A stretch of DNA of 28,675 nt, taken from the IMG/VR virus record IMGVR_UViG_3300029309_000253, positions 1 to 28,675 of that record; one strand, given 5' to 3'. Source of the DNA: a virus. The position numbers and the translations under genes were made by a program. The notes beneath the pieces were generated by a model. It did no database searches, was not told the DNA's origin, and saw only the letters and a program-made list of their open reading frames with translations. Below are positions 5,865 through 12,499 of this stretch, piece after piece; position 1 is the stretch's first letter, and each line of letters starts with the position of its first letter.

Positions 5865-6329
5865 TTATGCGCTTGCTACTAAAATTTCTACATCTACATC
5901 GTTGCCCGCAGGATTTACCTGTATGCTTGCTATATCCGCCATAGTTCCAAAACTAGGAGATGTGTCAGCCTCAGCCAACATTAAGTCATCAGGTGCGCCT
6001 AAAATATGCGTCTCTCCTGCATTTAGTCTTACTTGATATAAGGTTGCCGCCCCAACGATAGCCAACTCAACAGAGTTAGTGTCATCAAGATTTGTTACTC
6101 TTATATATTTTGCGTCCTCTGTGTCGATAGCGTTGTCAGCAGCAAAAGCGTTACCATTAAATGTTGCAACAGTAGTTGTTTGACTAGCCGCACACTTAAC
6201 TATTCTTTTAAAAGCCTCGTTAATATTTTCTATCTCTAAAGTTTTAGTACCGCCAAACTGTGTCCCTCCTAGCGTAAGGCTCTCGGTTATTGTTAAAGTA
6301 AGCGTTGCGTTTGTTATTGTTGAAGCCAT
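5865..6329 (-). CDS. Putative structural protein
   Basis: 154 aa, beta-rich, acidic, Thr/Ala-rich, with no signal or membrane segment. It opens MASTITNATLTLTITESLTL and contains RVTNLDDTNSVELAIVG, typical of small phage structural proteins. It follows the DUF5824 gene with a one-base TAATG overlap and precedes the appendage gene by one base. It may be a head decoration, connector or fibre-associated protein; the sequence does not decide. Confidence 0.45.
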   Translation of the reverse strand: MASTITNATLTLTITESLTLGGTQFGGTKTLEIENINEAFKRIVKCAASQTTTVATFNGNAFAADNAIDTEDAKYIRVTNLDDTNSVELAIVGAATLYQVRLNAGETHILGAPDDLMLAEADTSPSFGTMADIASIQVNPAGNDVDVEILVASA

Positions 6330-7405
6330 TATTTATCTTTTTTAATTATTTTTATTTTTGTTACTAATTCATCTTTCATTATATTAAGAAAGTTAATTAG
6401 TTCTTTTTCATTTACTTCACTTTTATAGCCTCCGCCTCCATGTCTTTTACCACACATCCAAGAGCCATCAGGCATTTGATGCTCCCAACCATCAGGGCAG
6501 TTAGGATTTTTTCTAGCGTTTTCTGTTTCTTTCATCGCCTTCTTCATTGGATGATTTTCAGGAAGTAAATCAGTATCATGAGTGCCTCCTTGAAAACGAC
6601 CCTTTTTCATCACAAAAAGGAAAGAGTTTACCCTTGCGTACGCCCACTGCTCTTCAGACTTGACATTCGGTCTAACCGATTTTCTATTTGTGCGGTAAGC
6701 ACCGATGCCTCTGTCAAATACTTTTTCCAACTTCGCATAGGTTACTCTTAGATTCCAATCTTTCTTCATATCCTTCACCTCTTCATTATGAGATTCAACC
6801 TTAGCCTCTAATCCTTTCTTAACTGTTGGACTAACATTCATAGGGTCGTCTTTTTTCTTAGCATCATACACAAACTTAATTACTATTGGCTCTCCCATTT
6901 CATCAGTTGTCATTTCAAGCTCACCTTTTTCGTGTAGCTCTTTCATCATTTCTTGACTAAACTCTATGTGTAAGTCGTGGTCTATATTGTTTTCCATATT
7001 ATCTTTTCTACCCTCTAGTTTTTTTGTTAGCTCTAATATAACATCTTTCATGCCTTGAACGCCAAGATTTCCAATAACACCCCACTTGATTTGCGCTACT
7101 ACACCTGCTACATTTGATAAGTTTGGCTGTGCATCTCCCTTGAACTTTTGACCATCTCTAAAATGACGCTTTGCCCAACTCTCTCTTTCTTTTATCCAAG
7201 CTCTAATAGACTCTGTATCTTCTCCCTTCCTAGCTCTACCCCAAAGCATAAAAGCCTCGTTACCACGAATGTTACCTCCTGCCTTCCATATCTTTGGCTG
7301 TTGCTCTTTTAAGTTCTTAGCAAACTCATAAGGAAACTGCTTCTCTTCGCTGTTGCGTAAAGAAATCTTTTTGTCATCGCCTTTCTTTGGAAAATTTGTA
7401 GCCAT
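6329..7405 (-). CDS. DUF5824-like phage protein
   Basis: 358 aa, basic and Lys-rich. Residues about 229-286 (VFDRGIGAYRTNRKSVRPN, then SEEQWAYARVNSFLFVM and a GG-x-x-D-x-D-L-L-P segment) match what I recall as DUF5824, a domain found in phage head-region proteins. Near the C-terminus CPDGWEHQMPDGSWMCG (303-319) carries a paired-Cys, Trp-rich motif, possibly a small metal-binding or disulfide element. The gene starts on the stop of the adaptor gene (TAATG), two genes after portal, where MuF-like or internal head proteins are often encoded. A minor head protein is likely; the biochemical function is unknown. Confidence 0.55.
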   Translation of the reverse strand: MATNFPKKGDDKKISLRNSEEKQFPYEFAKNLKEQQPKIWKAGGNIRGNEAFMLWGRARKGEDTESIRAWIKERESWAKRHFRDGQKFKGDAQPNLSNVAGVVAQIKWGVIGNLGVQGMKDVILELTKKLEGRKDNMENNIDHDLHIEFSQEMMKELHEKGELEMTTDEMGEPIVIKFVYDAKKKDDPMNVSPTVKKGLEAKVESHNEEVKDMKKDWNLRVTYAKLEKVFDRGIGAYRTNRKSVRPNVKSEEQWAYARVNSFLFVMKKGRFQGGTHDTDLLPENHPMKKAMKETENARKNPNCPDGWEHQMPDGSWMCGKRHGGGGYKSEVNEKELINFLNIMKDELVTKIKIIKKDK

Positions 7406-7932
7406 TAGTAAAAAATTATTCCGTTCATTTTTGTTGCTTGGTCTGTGTCGGGCATTGAGCTATCTCCATCATGTCCGAACAAAGGATATAATCCCGTTTG
7501 GTCTTCGTGCTGTATGTAAGCAACCATATCATCAAGAAGAACTTGTGCTTTTCTAAATGTATCTTGCTTCATCTGATTAAACTGCTCATTATTTACAGGT
7601 GTGCTAAAGTCAGAAACATTAACCACCAATCCTGCTGATGTAGTGTTGTATTGAATCTCATTCATAACCTCAAACCTAACATACCAACACAAAGCAGGCT
7701 TTATAAAGTCTGTTAGTAAAGTATTGTTTGCTGTTGTTAGTGTAGAGTTGTGATTCTGAGTTTTTATCTCCTCATACATATCCAAGCCAAGCTCAGGTTT
7801 TAGATGAGCCAACTCAGCAATATCAATGATGCTGTCAGAAATTAAAGCAAGGTCGGTAGCTTGATTTGTAAAAGCTTGAGCAACAACCTCTGAAGCTGTT
7901 ACTAGATTGTTTAAATTTCTTACATTCGCCAT
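7405..7932 (-). CDS. Head-tail adaptor-like protein, DUF6712-like
   Basis: 175 aa. The mid region contains LLTDFIKPALCWYVRFEVMN, then EIQYNTTSAGLVV, which I associate with DUF6712, a family next to portal genes in Bacteroidota phages. The helical content and the position immediately after portal (1 nt gap) fit a head-completion or adaptor protein of the gp6/gp15 type that forms a ring under the portal. The stop overlaps the next start (TAATG). Family name is from memory; the neck role is inferred from position and size. Confidence 0.6.
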   Translation of the reverse strand: MANVRNLNNLVTASEVVAQAFTNQATDLALISDSIIDIAELAHLKPELGLDMYEEIKTQNHNSTLTTANNTLLTDFIKPALCWYVRFEVMNEIQYNTTSAGLVVNVSDFSTPVNNEQFNQMKQDTFRKAQVLLDDMVAYIQHEDQTGLYPLFGHDGDSSMPDTDQATKMNGIIFY

Positions 7933-7933
7933 C

Positions 7934-9226
7934 CTAGTTTGTTTTTATTGTTTCTTCTTTTTCAACTCTAATTAGCTGTCTATCAGCTAGTAACATATTA
8001 CCATCACTTAGCGCACCAAAGTCTTTATGAAGCATTGCTCTCTGCTCATTTATAGTAAGAACTTGTTTTGGGTCTATATCAGAAAGGAAAGAAATAGGCG
8101 GCTCGTAAATTACTTTTAAGTCTTCTGTGTCAATTCCTAGCTCTTTATTTATAACCTTTTTGATTGGGTCTAATAATATGTTTGTAGTGTCTTTAATAAC
8201 TGTTGACATAGCCAACTCATAAGCTATTCTAATCTCACTACCTGTGTTGTTCATCTTCCCTGATGAAACGATACCACTCAAGGCAGGTTGCCATCTGTGA
8301 GCAGTAATAATGTTTTGGTCTGTTAATTTCTGTAAATCTAAGAAATCACCGTCTTCCTTGTTGTTAAGAATCTGAACATCAGTACCACGACTTTCTTCTC
8401 CATTCTTTACAAGGAATAATATTTTTGAGTTGTTACCGCTGCCTGTAAGTGTATCTTTAGCAGTTTCAACGAACTTTTCAGCCTCAGCTTCACCAAAGTC
8501 TCCGTTTACAGTTACTATTGCTGAAGGGCTAAATCCATTTTTAAAAGCTGTGTGATTAAATTTACCTATCTCATAATCAATAGCTATATGCTCTAAAGCA
8601 GCTACATAGTCAGGTAAACCATAAAAGCTAAATGTGCTTTCGTAATCTTTGTAGTGTATAATGAAGCTGCTGTTAGATACGCTAGGATATATAGGGATAA
8701 CCTGCTTCTTTTCAGGTGATTTTCTATAATTATCCCAATCAGGGTGAAAACAAACGCTTTTTCTGTTTTTACTTACCCTAGCTGTTGCAGCGTCTTTGTG
8801 ATAAAAGTTAATACCACCCTCATACATAACGCCTTCTAAGTAAGCGTTACCATAAGTAAAGTAATCGTCTGCTAATTTTTTGAATACATCTTTTAAAGAT
8901 TCACCGCTAACATTTACATCAGCAATAAAATCTTTTAACGACTCGTTTTCTGTCTTAAATCCACTACCTGTTGTAAAGGTAGTCTTCTGTGCTAAAACAG
9001 AACGATGTGTAGATGAATGTCTTTTAAGGTCAGCTAGATACTGAGGAAAAAGATTGTCTTTCCCAAAAGGGATATACTCTTCTCTTACCCTGTCTATTTG
9101 CTTTACCTCTCTTTCAACACTTGGTGTGCTGATGTTTACAAAAGCGTACTTGGTGTTAAAACTACTCTTTGTCTGAGTCTGCTTTAACTGACTTTGCTTT
9201 TGCTTTTGTTTTCTTTTGTTTTGCAT
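7934..9226 (-). CDS. Portal protein
   Basis: 430 aa. The pattern is that of small phage portal proteins: an N-terminal arm after a Lys/Gln-rich start, FGKDNLFPQYLADLKRHSST near 55-75, a wing region with YFTYGNAYLEGV, a stem region rich in helices (ALEHIAIDYEIGKFNHTAFK, then NGFSPSAIVTVNG), and a conserved tail with ITAHRWQPALSGIVSSGKMN, a typical portal clip/crown motif. It would form the dodecameric ring through which DNA is packaged by the terminase. Its first 22 codons overlap the preceding small gene by 65 nt. It is unusual in lying after the capsid gene and far from terminase. Confidence 0.8.
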   Translation of the reverse strand: MQNKRKQKQKQSQLKQTQTKSSFNTKYAFVNISTPSVEREVKQIDRVREEYIPFGKDNLFPQYLADLKRHSSTHRSVLAQKTTFTTGSGFKTENESLKDFIADVNVSGESLKDVFKKLADDYFTYGNAYLEGVMYEGGINFYHKDAATARVSKNRKSVCFHPDWDNYRKSPEKKQVIPIYPSVSNSSFIIHYKDYESTFSFYGLPDYVAALEHIAIDYEIGKFNHTAFKNGFSPSAIVTVNGDFGEAEAEKFVETAKDTLTGSGNNSKILFLVKNGEESRGTDVQILNNKEDGDFLDLQKLTDQNIITAHRWQPALSGIVSSGKMNNTGSEIRIAYELAMSTVIKDTTNILLDPIKKVINKELGIDTEDLKVIYEPPISFLSDIDPKQVLTINEQRAMLHKDFGALSDGNMLLADRQLIRVEKEETIKTN

Positions 9227-9362
9227 CTTCTACTTTTATTACAAGGTCGTTATCACCTCTTTCATAAACGGTTTTCATTTGCTCTTGAGTAGCACAAGAC
9301 CAATCAACAGGTTTTGCGCCTTTAAAGTATGATACACCTTTTTTTAGCCTTGATTTATACAT
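9162..9362 (-). CDS. Small protein preceding portal
   Basis: 66 aa. The first part (KKGVSYFKGAKPVDWSCATQ, then EQMKTVYERGDNDLVI) is compact and looks conserved; the tail (KQKKTKAKAKSVKADSDKE) is Lys-rich. It begins just after a terminator hairpin and overlaps the portal start by 65 nt in another frame. The offset is +1 relative to portal, so it does not look like a -1 frameshift partner. It may be a small head or portal-assembly protein; function unknown. Confidence 0.5.
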   Translation of the reverse strand: MYKSRLKKGVSYFKGAKPVDWSCATQEQMKTVYERGDNDLVIKVEDAKQKKTKAKAKSVKADSDKE

Positions 9363-9391
9363 ACAAAAATATATTAAAAAAAGTAAAGAAA

Positions 9392-9406
9392 AGGGGGACT
9401 ACCCCT
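9392..9406 (-). terminator. Hairpin terminator after the tail-tube gene
   Basis: On the minus strand, AGGGG and CCCCT form a 5-bp G/C-rich stem with a 5-nt loop. The sequence then runs CTTTTC, TTTAC and a T7 tract, so this is a good intrinsic terminator about 25 nt after the tail-tube stop. Genes after it (the small gene and portal) would be transcribed less, by read-through or a local promoter. Confidence 0.6.
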
Positions 9407-9428
9407 AATCTTTTACCTTTAATTATTA

Positions 9429-9992
9429 TTACGAAATTGTAACTGTTCCTGCTGATGAATCAGGTGTAAATGTTCCTGTAAATGCTCTAGGAAGTTCTCC
9501 TGATTGACAAGTGATAGTTACGGTTACTCCATTCTCATCACCCAAAGCTGCTCCTGTTCCGCCTTCAATAGATGAAATAGTTGCAAACATTTGCTGATTT
9601 GCTATATCATCCTCTAATGCAAATTCTTTAGAGCATCCTATAACATAAGCAGCTCCATTAAAATCTTGAACAAAGACCATCAATTTTTGATTTCTAGCTG
9701 ATTCCAAAGCTCTTAGGTGAGCAGAAGAACAGTTAGGAACATAAAAAGAAACAGTATGTTCAAACATAATTGTTCCCCCTTCTTTAGAGCCATTTGTGCT
9801 TAAAGAACCTGTACCTTGCTTTAAATCAAAAAGCTTTGCGTCTGACACTCCTCCAACAGCAGAAACAGCATGGTTTCCACTATCATTAAAAGTAACACCT
9901 GATGCATCCGAAAAATCAGTAATCGCTATATATCGTAAACCACCTCTTAACTCTAAGTCTGTGTGATTTACTCCTAATGCTTCTATTGCCAT
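9429..9992 (-). CDS. Major tail tube-like protein
   Basis: 187 aa, beta-rich and acidic. Residues about 70-120 (GGTIMFEHTVSFYVPNCSSA, HLRALESARNQKLMVFVQDF) and 140-160 (ATISSIEGGTGAALGDENGV) follow the pattern I know for tail tube proteins of Bacteroidota siphophages: a long beta hairpin, a short helix with R-x-L-E-x-A-x-x-x-x-L, and a GGTGAALGD loop before the last strands. It would polymerise into the tail tube around the tape measure. It is encoded right after the capsid gene and between two intrinsic terminators, as expected for a highly expressed structural protein. A head decoration protein is the alternative. Confidence 0.6.
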   Translation of the reverse strand: MAIEALGVNHTDLELRGGLRYIAITDFSDASGVTFNDSGNHAVSAVGGVSDAKLFDLKQGTGSLSTNGSKEGGTIMFEHTVSFYVPNCSSAHLRALESARNQKLMVFVQDFNGAAYVIGCSKEFALEDDIANQQMFATISSIEGGTGAALGDENGVTVTITCQSGELPRAFTGTFTPDSSAGTVTIS

Positions 9993-10022
9993 TTTATTTT
10001 GATTTTATTGTGTTAAAAATTA

Positions 10023-10048
10023 TTAGGGGGAGTATTTCATCCCCCTAA
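10023..10048 (-). terminator. Hairpin terminator after the capsid gene
   Basis: TTAGGGGG (10023-10030) and CCCCCTAA (10041-10048) form a perfect 8-bp stem with a 10-nt loop, 6 nt after the capsid stop. On the minus strand a TAATAATTTTT tract follows. It may act as a partial terminator so that capsid mRNA exceeds mRNA for downstream genes, or protect the 3' end of the capsid mRNA. Confidence 0.65.
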
Positions 10049-10054
10049 ATTAAA

Positions 10055-11062
10055 TTACGCCATGTTATCAGGTGTGTAGTAAACTGCTAGTTTAGCATCT
10101 TTTAAAGCACATCCGATAGAGTAAGCTACTCTAAAGCGGTATTCTTTGTTATCATTTGAATACCATTGCTCAACAGAGTTCATATCGAAATCAGTTGCAA
10201 CAACGAAAGCATCCTTAGTAGTTAACATTGCTCTGTGAGTTTCAGCAGCGTTAGAAGCACCGTTAATGTTAGCAACATTAGCAGCGATAGCTACATCCCA
10301 ATCTCTACGAACGATGATAGGAATACCTCTGTAAGTTAACTGAGGAACACCGTTTACCATAGCTCCGTAACCCGCAGCAGCAAAGTTAGAAGATTCTAAA
10401 GTTGCAGCCATATAGTCATCAGCGATGTCTCCTGAAACAAAATATACATGCTCGCCTGCCTCTAATAATTCAGGAGCAGCAGCATCATATAATCCTTTAA
10501 GAACTTCAAGTCCTTTTCCTGAAGCTAAAGCAGCGTCAGAGCCTTGAGAAATAGTATCTCTGTTGATTTTGTTTGCTGTTACAGCGAAAGCTGCATCGAA
10601 TAAACCATCGAAATCACCAAAAGCACCTGATGCAGTAGTATCAGATAACCAAAGGTGCTTGTTGAAGTCAGACTTAACACCTGCTCCAATCATCTCTAAT
10701 AAAATGTTTTTTACAACACTTCCTTCAACATTATCAAAGTCGTGTCCACCTTTCATAAGTTGACCTTTGATTTTGTTGTATAAAGAGTTTCCTGCAAAAG
10801 CTACTTCTGCTTCTCTACGAACAGGAGTAATTGTTACAGTTTCACCAATCTCTCCTGACTCTCCTGAGAAAGCAGATGAAGAGAAAGCGTTAGTAATTCC
10901 ACCGATTGCCTTAAATTTGTCAATAACAATAGTTCCTGACACATTAGGCATAATGTCCATGTAGTTCATGTACTCTTGACCCATAAATAAAGGCTCAAGA
11001 ACATACTTGTTTACATCATATTTGTTTACCGTAGGTAAACTTGCACTTGTATAAGTTGCCAT
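10055..11062 (-). CDS. Major capsid protein, HK97-like fold expected
   Basis: 335 aa. Composition and pattern fit a small major capsid protein: an N-arm with YVLEPLFMGQEYMNYMDIMP, a charged E-loop-like stretch (SGESGEIGETVTITPVRREA), a central domain with HVYFVSGDIADDYMAATLES, a GVPQLTYRGIPIIVRRDW strand pair and a conserved C-terminal block (FVVATDFDMNSVEQWYSNDN, then EYRFRVAYSIGCALKDAKLA). It starts about 14 nt after the protease/scaffold gene and is followed by a strong hairpin. The protease-capsid order supports the assignment. The HK97 fold itself is inferred from family knowledge. Confidence 0.8.
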   Translation of the reverse strand: MATYTSASLPTVNKYDVNKYVLEPLFMGQEYMNYMDIMPNVSGTIVIDKFKAIGGITNAFSSSAFSGESGEIGETVTITPVRREAEVAFAGNSLYNKIKGQLMKGGHDFDNVEGSVVKNILLEMIGAGVKSDFNKHLWLSDTTASGAFGDFDGLFDAAFAVTANKINRDTISQGSDAALASGKGLEVLKGLYDAAAPELLEAGEHVYFVSGDIADDYMAATLESSNFAAAGYGAMVNGVPQLTYRGIPIIVRRDWDVAIAANVANINGASNAAETHRAMLTTKDAFVVATDFDMNSVEQWYSNDNKEYRFRVAYSIGCALKDAKLAVYYTPDNMA

Positions 11063-11076
11063 AATTTTTTAATTTA

Positions 11077-11439
11077 TTATTTTAATAATGATTTTGCAAA
11101 AACATCCCACTCATTAACTACAACATCAGTCTCGTTAATTGCAGGGTCATTATCTGCTTCTACTTTAGTTTCAGTAGCGTTTAATTTTGCTAATTCAGCC
11201 TCCATTTCAGACACCTTGTTTTCTAATTCAGAGATGCAAGTCTCTTTTTCAGAAATGATAGATGCAAGCTCTTCCTTTTCGTTTGATAAGTCTGTAAGTT
11301 TATTTACAATCTCCTCGTTGTCAGAAAGAACAACTGATACTTCTTCTTTAGCAGGGGCTTCAGCTACTACCTCACCCTTAACAGCGTTAACGATTTCCTC
11401 TTTAACACCGTTGAACCAAGATTTTAATTCTTCAGTCAT
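11077..11439 (-). CDS. Putative nested scaffolding protein, internal in-frame start
   Basis: Codon 209 of the protease gene is ATG (11437-11439), preceded on the mRNA by TAAGAAAACAAAA, an A-rich context like other starts here. Initiation there gives a 120-aa acidic protein (MTEELKSWFNGVKEEI...) with a central coiled coil and no protease domain. This matches the phage lambda C/Nu3 layout, in which scaffold is made from an internal start in the protease gene. Evidence is the Met, its context and the domain boundary; production is inferred. Confidence 0.45.
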   Translation of the reverse strand: MTEELKSWFNGVKEEIVNAVKGEVVAEAPAKEEVSVVLSDNEEIVNKLTDLSNEKEELASIISEKETCISELENKVSEMEAELAKLNATETKVEADNDPAINETDVVVNEWDVFAKSLLK

Positions 11440-12063
11440 TTTTGTTTTCTTAATATTAGTAATTAATTGTAATCTATTATTAACCTCTTTTCCATCTACA
11501 TTAGTAAACTTAGAGAAGTCAAAGCTAGCTGCTATCTTAATAGGCTCTGTGATTGTATCAATAAAGCCCATCTCCTTAGCTTCTTGACTTGTCAGCCAAG
11601 TTTCTTCATCCATCATGCTAGAAATAGTTTCCTCAGACAACTGAGTCTTGTTAGCGTAGATGTTTATTAGTTCTTGTTTGATTTTATCAAGTAAGTCAGC
11701 AGTCTTACGCATATCATCAGCTCCACCCATAGACTTGCCAAACGGATTGTGAATCATAAAAAAGCCATTTTCAGCCATCTCTATATCGTCTCCCGCTAAA
11801 GCTATAATACTAGCAATAGAAGCAGAAAGACCCTCAATCTTTACTTTAACATATCCTTGATGTGAACGAAGAACATTGTAAATTGCAAGTCCATCAAAAA
11901 CGCTTCCCCCAACAGAGTTCATACGAATCGTAATATCTTTGCTACCTACTGACTTTAGGTCGTCAATAAATTGTTTAGCAGATGTTCCGTAGTCTCCTAT
12001 CTCATCATAGATAGAAATTTCTACAACTTCTGCTTTGTTCTGAAAATCATACCAATTATTCAT
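11077..12063 (-). CDS. ClpP-like prohead protease with C-terminal scaffold domain
   Basis: 328 aa. Residues 1-190 form a ClpP/crotonase-type serine protease: MNSVGGSVFDGLAIYNVLRS near 48-67, nucleophile Ser82 in GLSASIASIIALAGD (78-92), His105 in MIHNP, and the acidic ETWLTSQEAKEMGFID (154-169), where Asp152 or Glu154 is the third residue. Residues 209-328 are Glu/Lys-rich with a coiled coil (about 250-296), as in a scaffolding (delta) domain. The protease would mature the prohead by cutting scaffold and itself. An in-frame ATG at codon 209 with A-rich leader may make the scaffold separately. It directly precedes the capsid gene. Confidence 0.8.
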   Translation of the reverse strand: MNNWYDFQNKAEVVEISIYDEIGDYGTSAKQFIDDLKSVGSKDITIRMNSVGGSVFDGLAIYNVLRSHQGYVKVKIEGLSASIASIIALAGDDIEMAENGFFMIHNPFGKSMGGADDMRKTADLLDKIKQELINIYANKTQLSEETISSMMDEETWLTSQEAKEMGFIDTITEPIKIAASFDFSKFTNVDGKEVNNRLQLITNIKKTKMTEELKSWFNGVKEEIVNAVKGEVVAEAPAKEEVSVVLSDNEEIVNKLTDLSNEKEELASIISEKETCISELENKVSEMEAELAKLNATETKVEADNDPAINETDVVVNEWDVFAKSLLK

Positions 12064-12111
12064 TATGCAAAAATATACTTATTAAATGCTTTGATTGTGA
12101 AAAAGTTGCAA

Positions 12112-12432
12112 CTATTTTCTAATATTGCTATCAAACTTAAAACTTTTCTTCTTTCCGTAAACTATGTTTCTTGCAGTTCTATCGGAAATATCATACTTTA
12201 TAGACAAATCCATAAATGTATGAGTAGAGTGTCCTTCGTTTTCTTTTAGTATTTTAGAAAAGTCAGAAACCACCATATAGTCTCTTAGTCTTTTTGGCTC
12301 AATAAGACCTCTTTCAGCTAGATATATCAAAACATTTTTTATTCCTGCGTCTTCAGAATACTTAGCCTTTAAATCGCTGTAAAGCTTGTCTATAAACTCG
12401 TTAACGATTTCTAGCTTATTTTGTTTTATCAT
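12112..12432 (-). CDS. Small helix-turn-helix regulator inside the structural region
   Basis: 106 aa, basic. The C-terminal part has THTFMDLSIKYDISDRTARN then IVYGKK (about 70-97), which reads as a helix-turn-helix with a recognition helix SDRTARNIVYGK. The N-terminal part is helical (EFIDKLYSDLKAKY). It lies between the tape measure and the protease, flanked by gaps of 67 and 48 nt, whereas its neighbours are nearly gapless. A TTACTAAC direct repeat at 11-bp spacing lies just upstream. It may regulate the head module or itself. It could also be a late-acquired cargo gene. No named family is recognised. Confidence 0.55.
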   Translation of the reverse strand: MIKQNKLEIVNEFIDKLYSDLKAKYSEDAGIKNVLIYLAERGLIEPKRLRDYMVVSDFSKILKENEGHSTHTFMDLSIKYDISDRTARNIVYGKKKSFKFDSNIRK

Positions 12433-12471
12433 ACGACAATATATGAAAATGTTGCAAAAATAATAATTTAC

Positions 12472-12490
12472 TTACTAACAGTTTACTAAC
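12472..12490. promoter_or_regulatory. Candidate operator: TTACTAAC direct repeat
   Basis: Two identical TTACTAAC octamers at 12472-12479 and 12483-12490 are separated by 3 bp, an 11-bp period that puts both on the same face of the helix. They are in the gap upstream of the small HTH gene, about 40-58 bp before its ATG. A TATTTTTG box (minus strand, 12455-12462) lies between them and the gene but lacks a correctly spaced TTG. Binding by the HTH protein is a guess. Confidence 0.4.
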
Positions 12491-12499
12491 AATCCAATG

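Noticed and set aside
9162-9226. Possible frameshift fusion of the 66-aa protein to portal across the Lys-rich overlap
   Set aside because: The portal frame is +1, not -1, relative to the small gene, and portal has its own ATG; no known +1 signal is visible.
11216-11587. 123-codon plus-strand frame, and similar long plus-strand frames at 19719-20051 and 22107-22415
   Set aside because: They are antisense to well-supported genes, with Ser/Phe-rich products typical of reverse-strand shadows.
9364-12462. TATTTTTG boxes (TAnnTTTG-like, minus strand) just upstream of the genes starting at 9362, 12063 and 12432
   Set aside because: None has a TTG at 17-23 nt, and two are within 1-4 nt of the ATG, so they would give leaderless mRNA. 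AT-rich chance matches are as likely.
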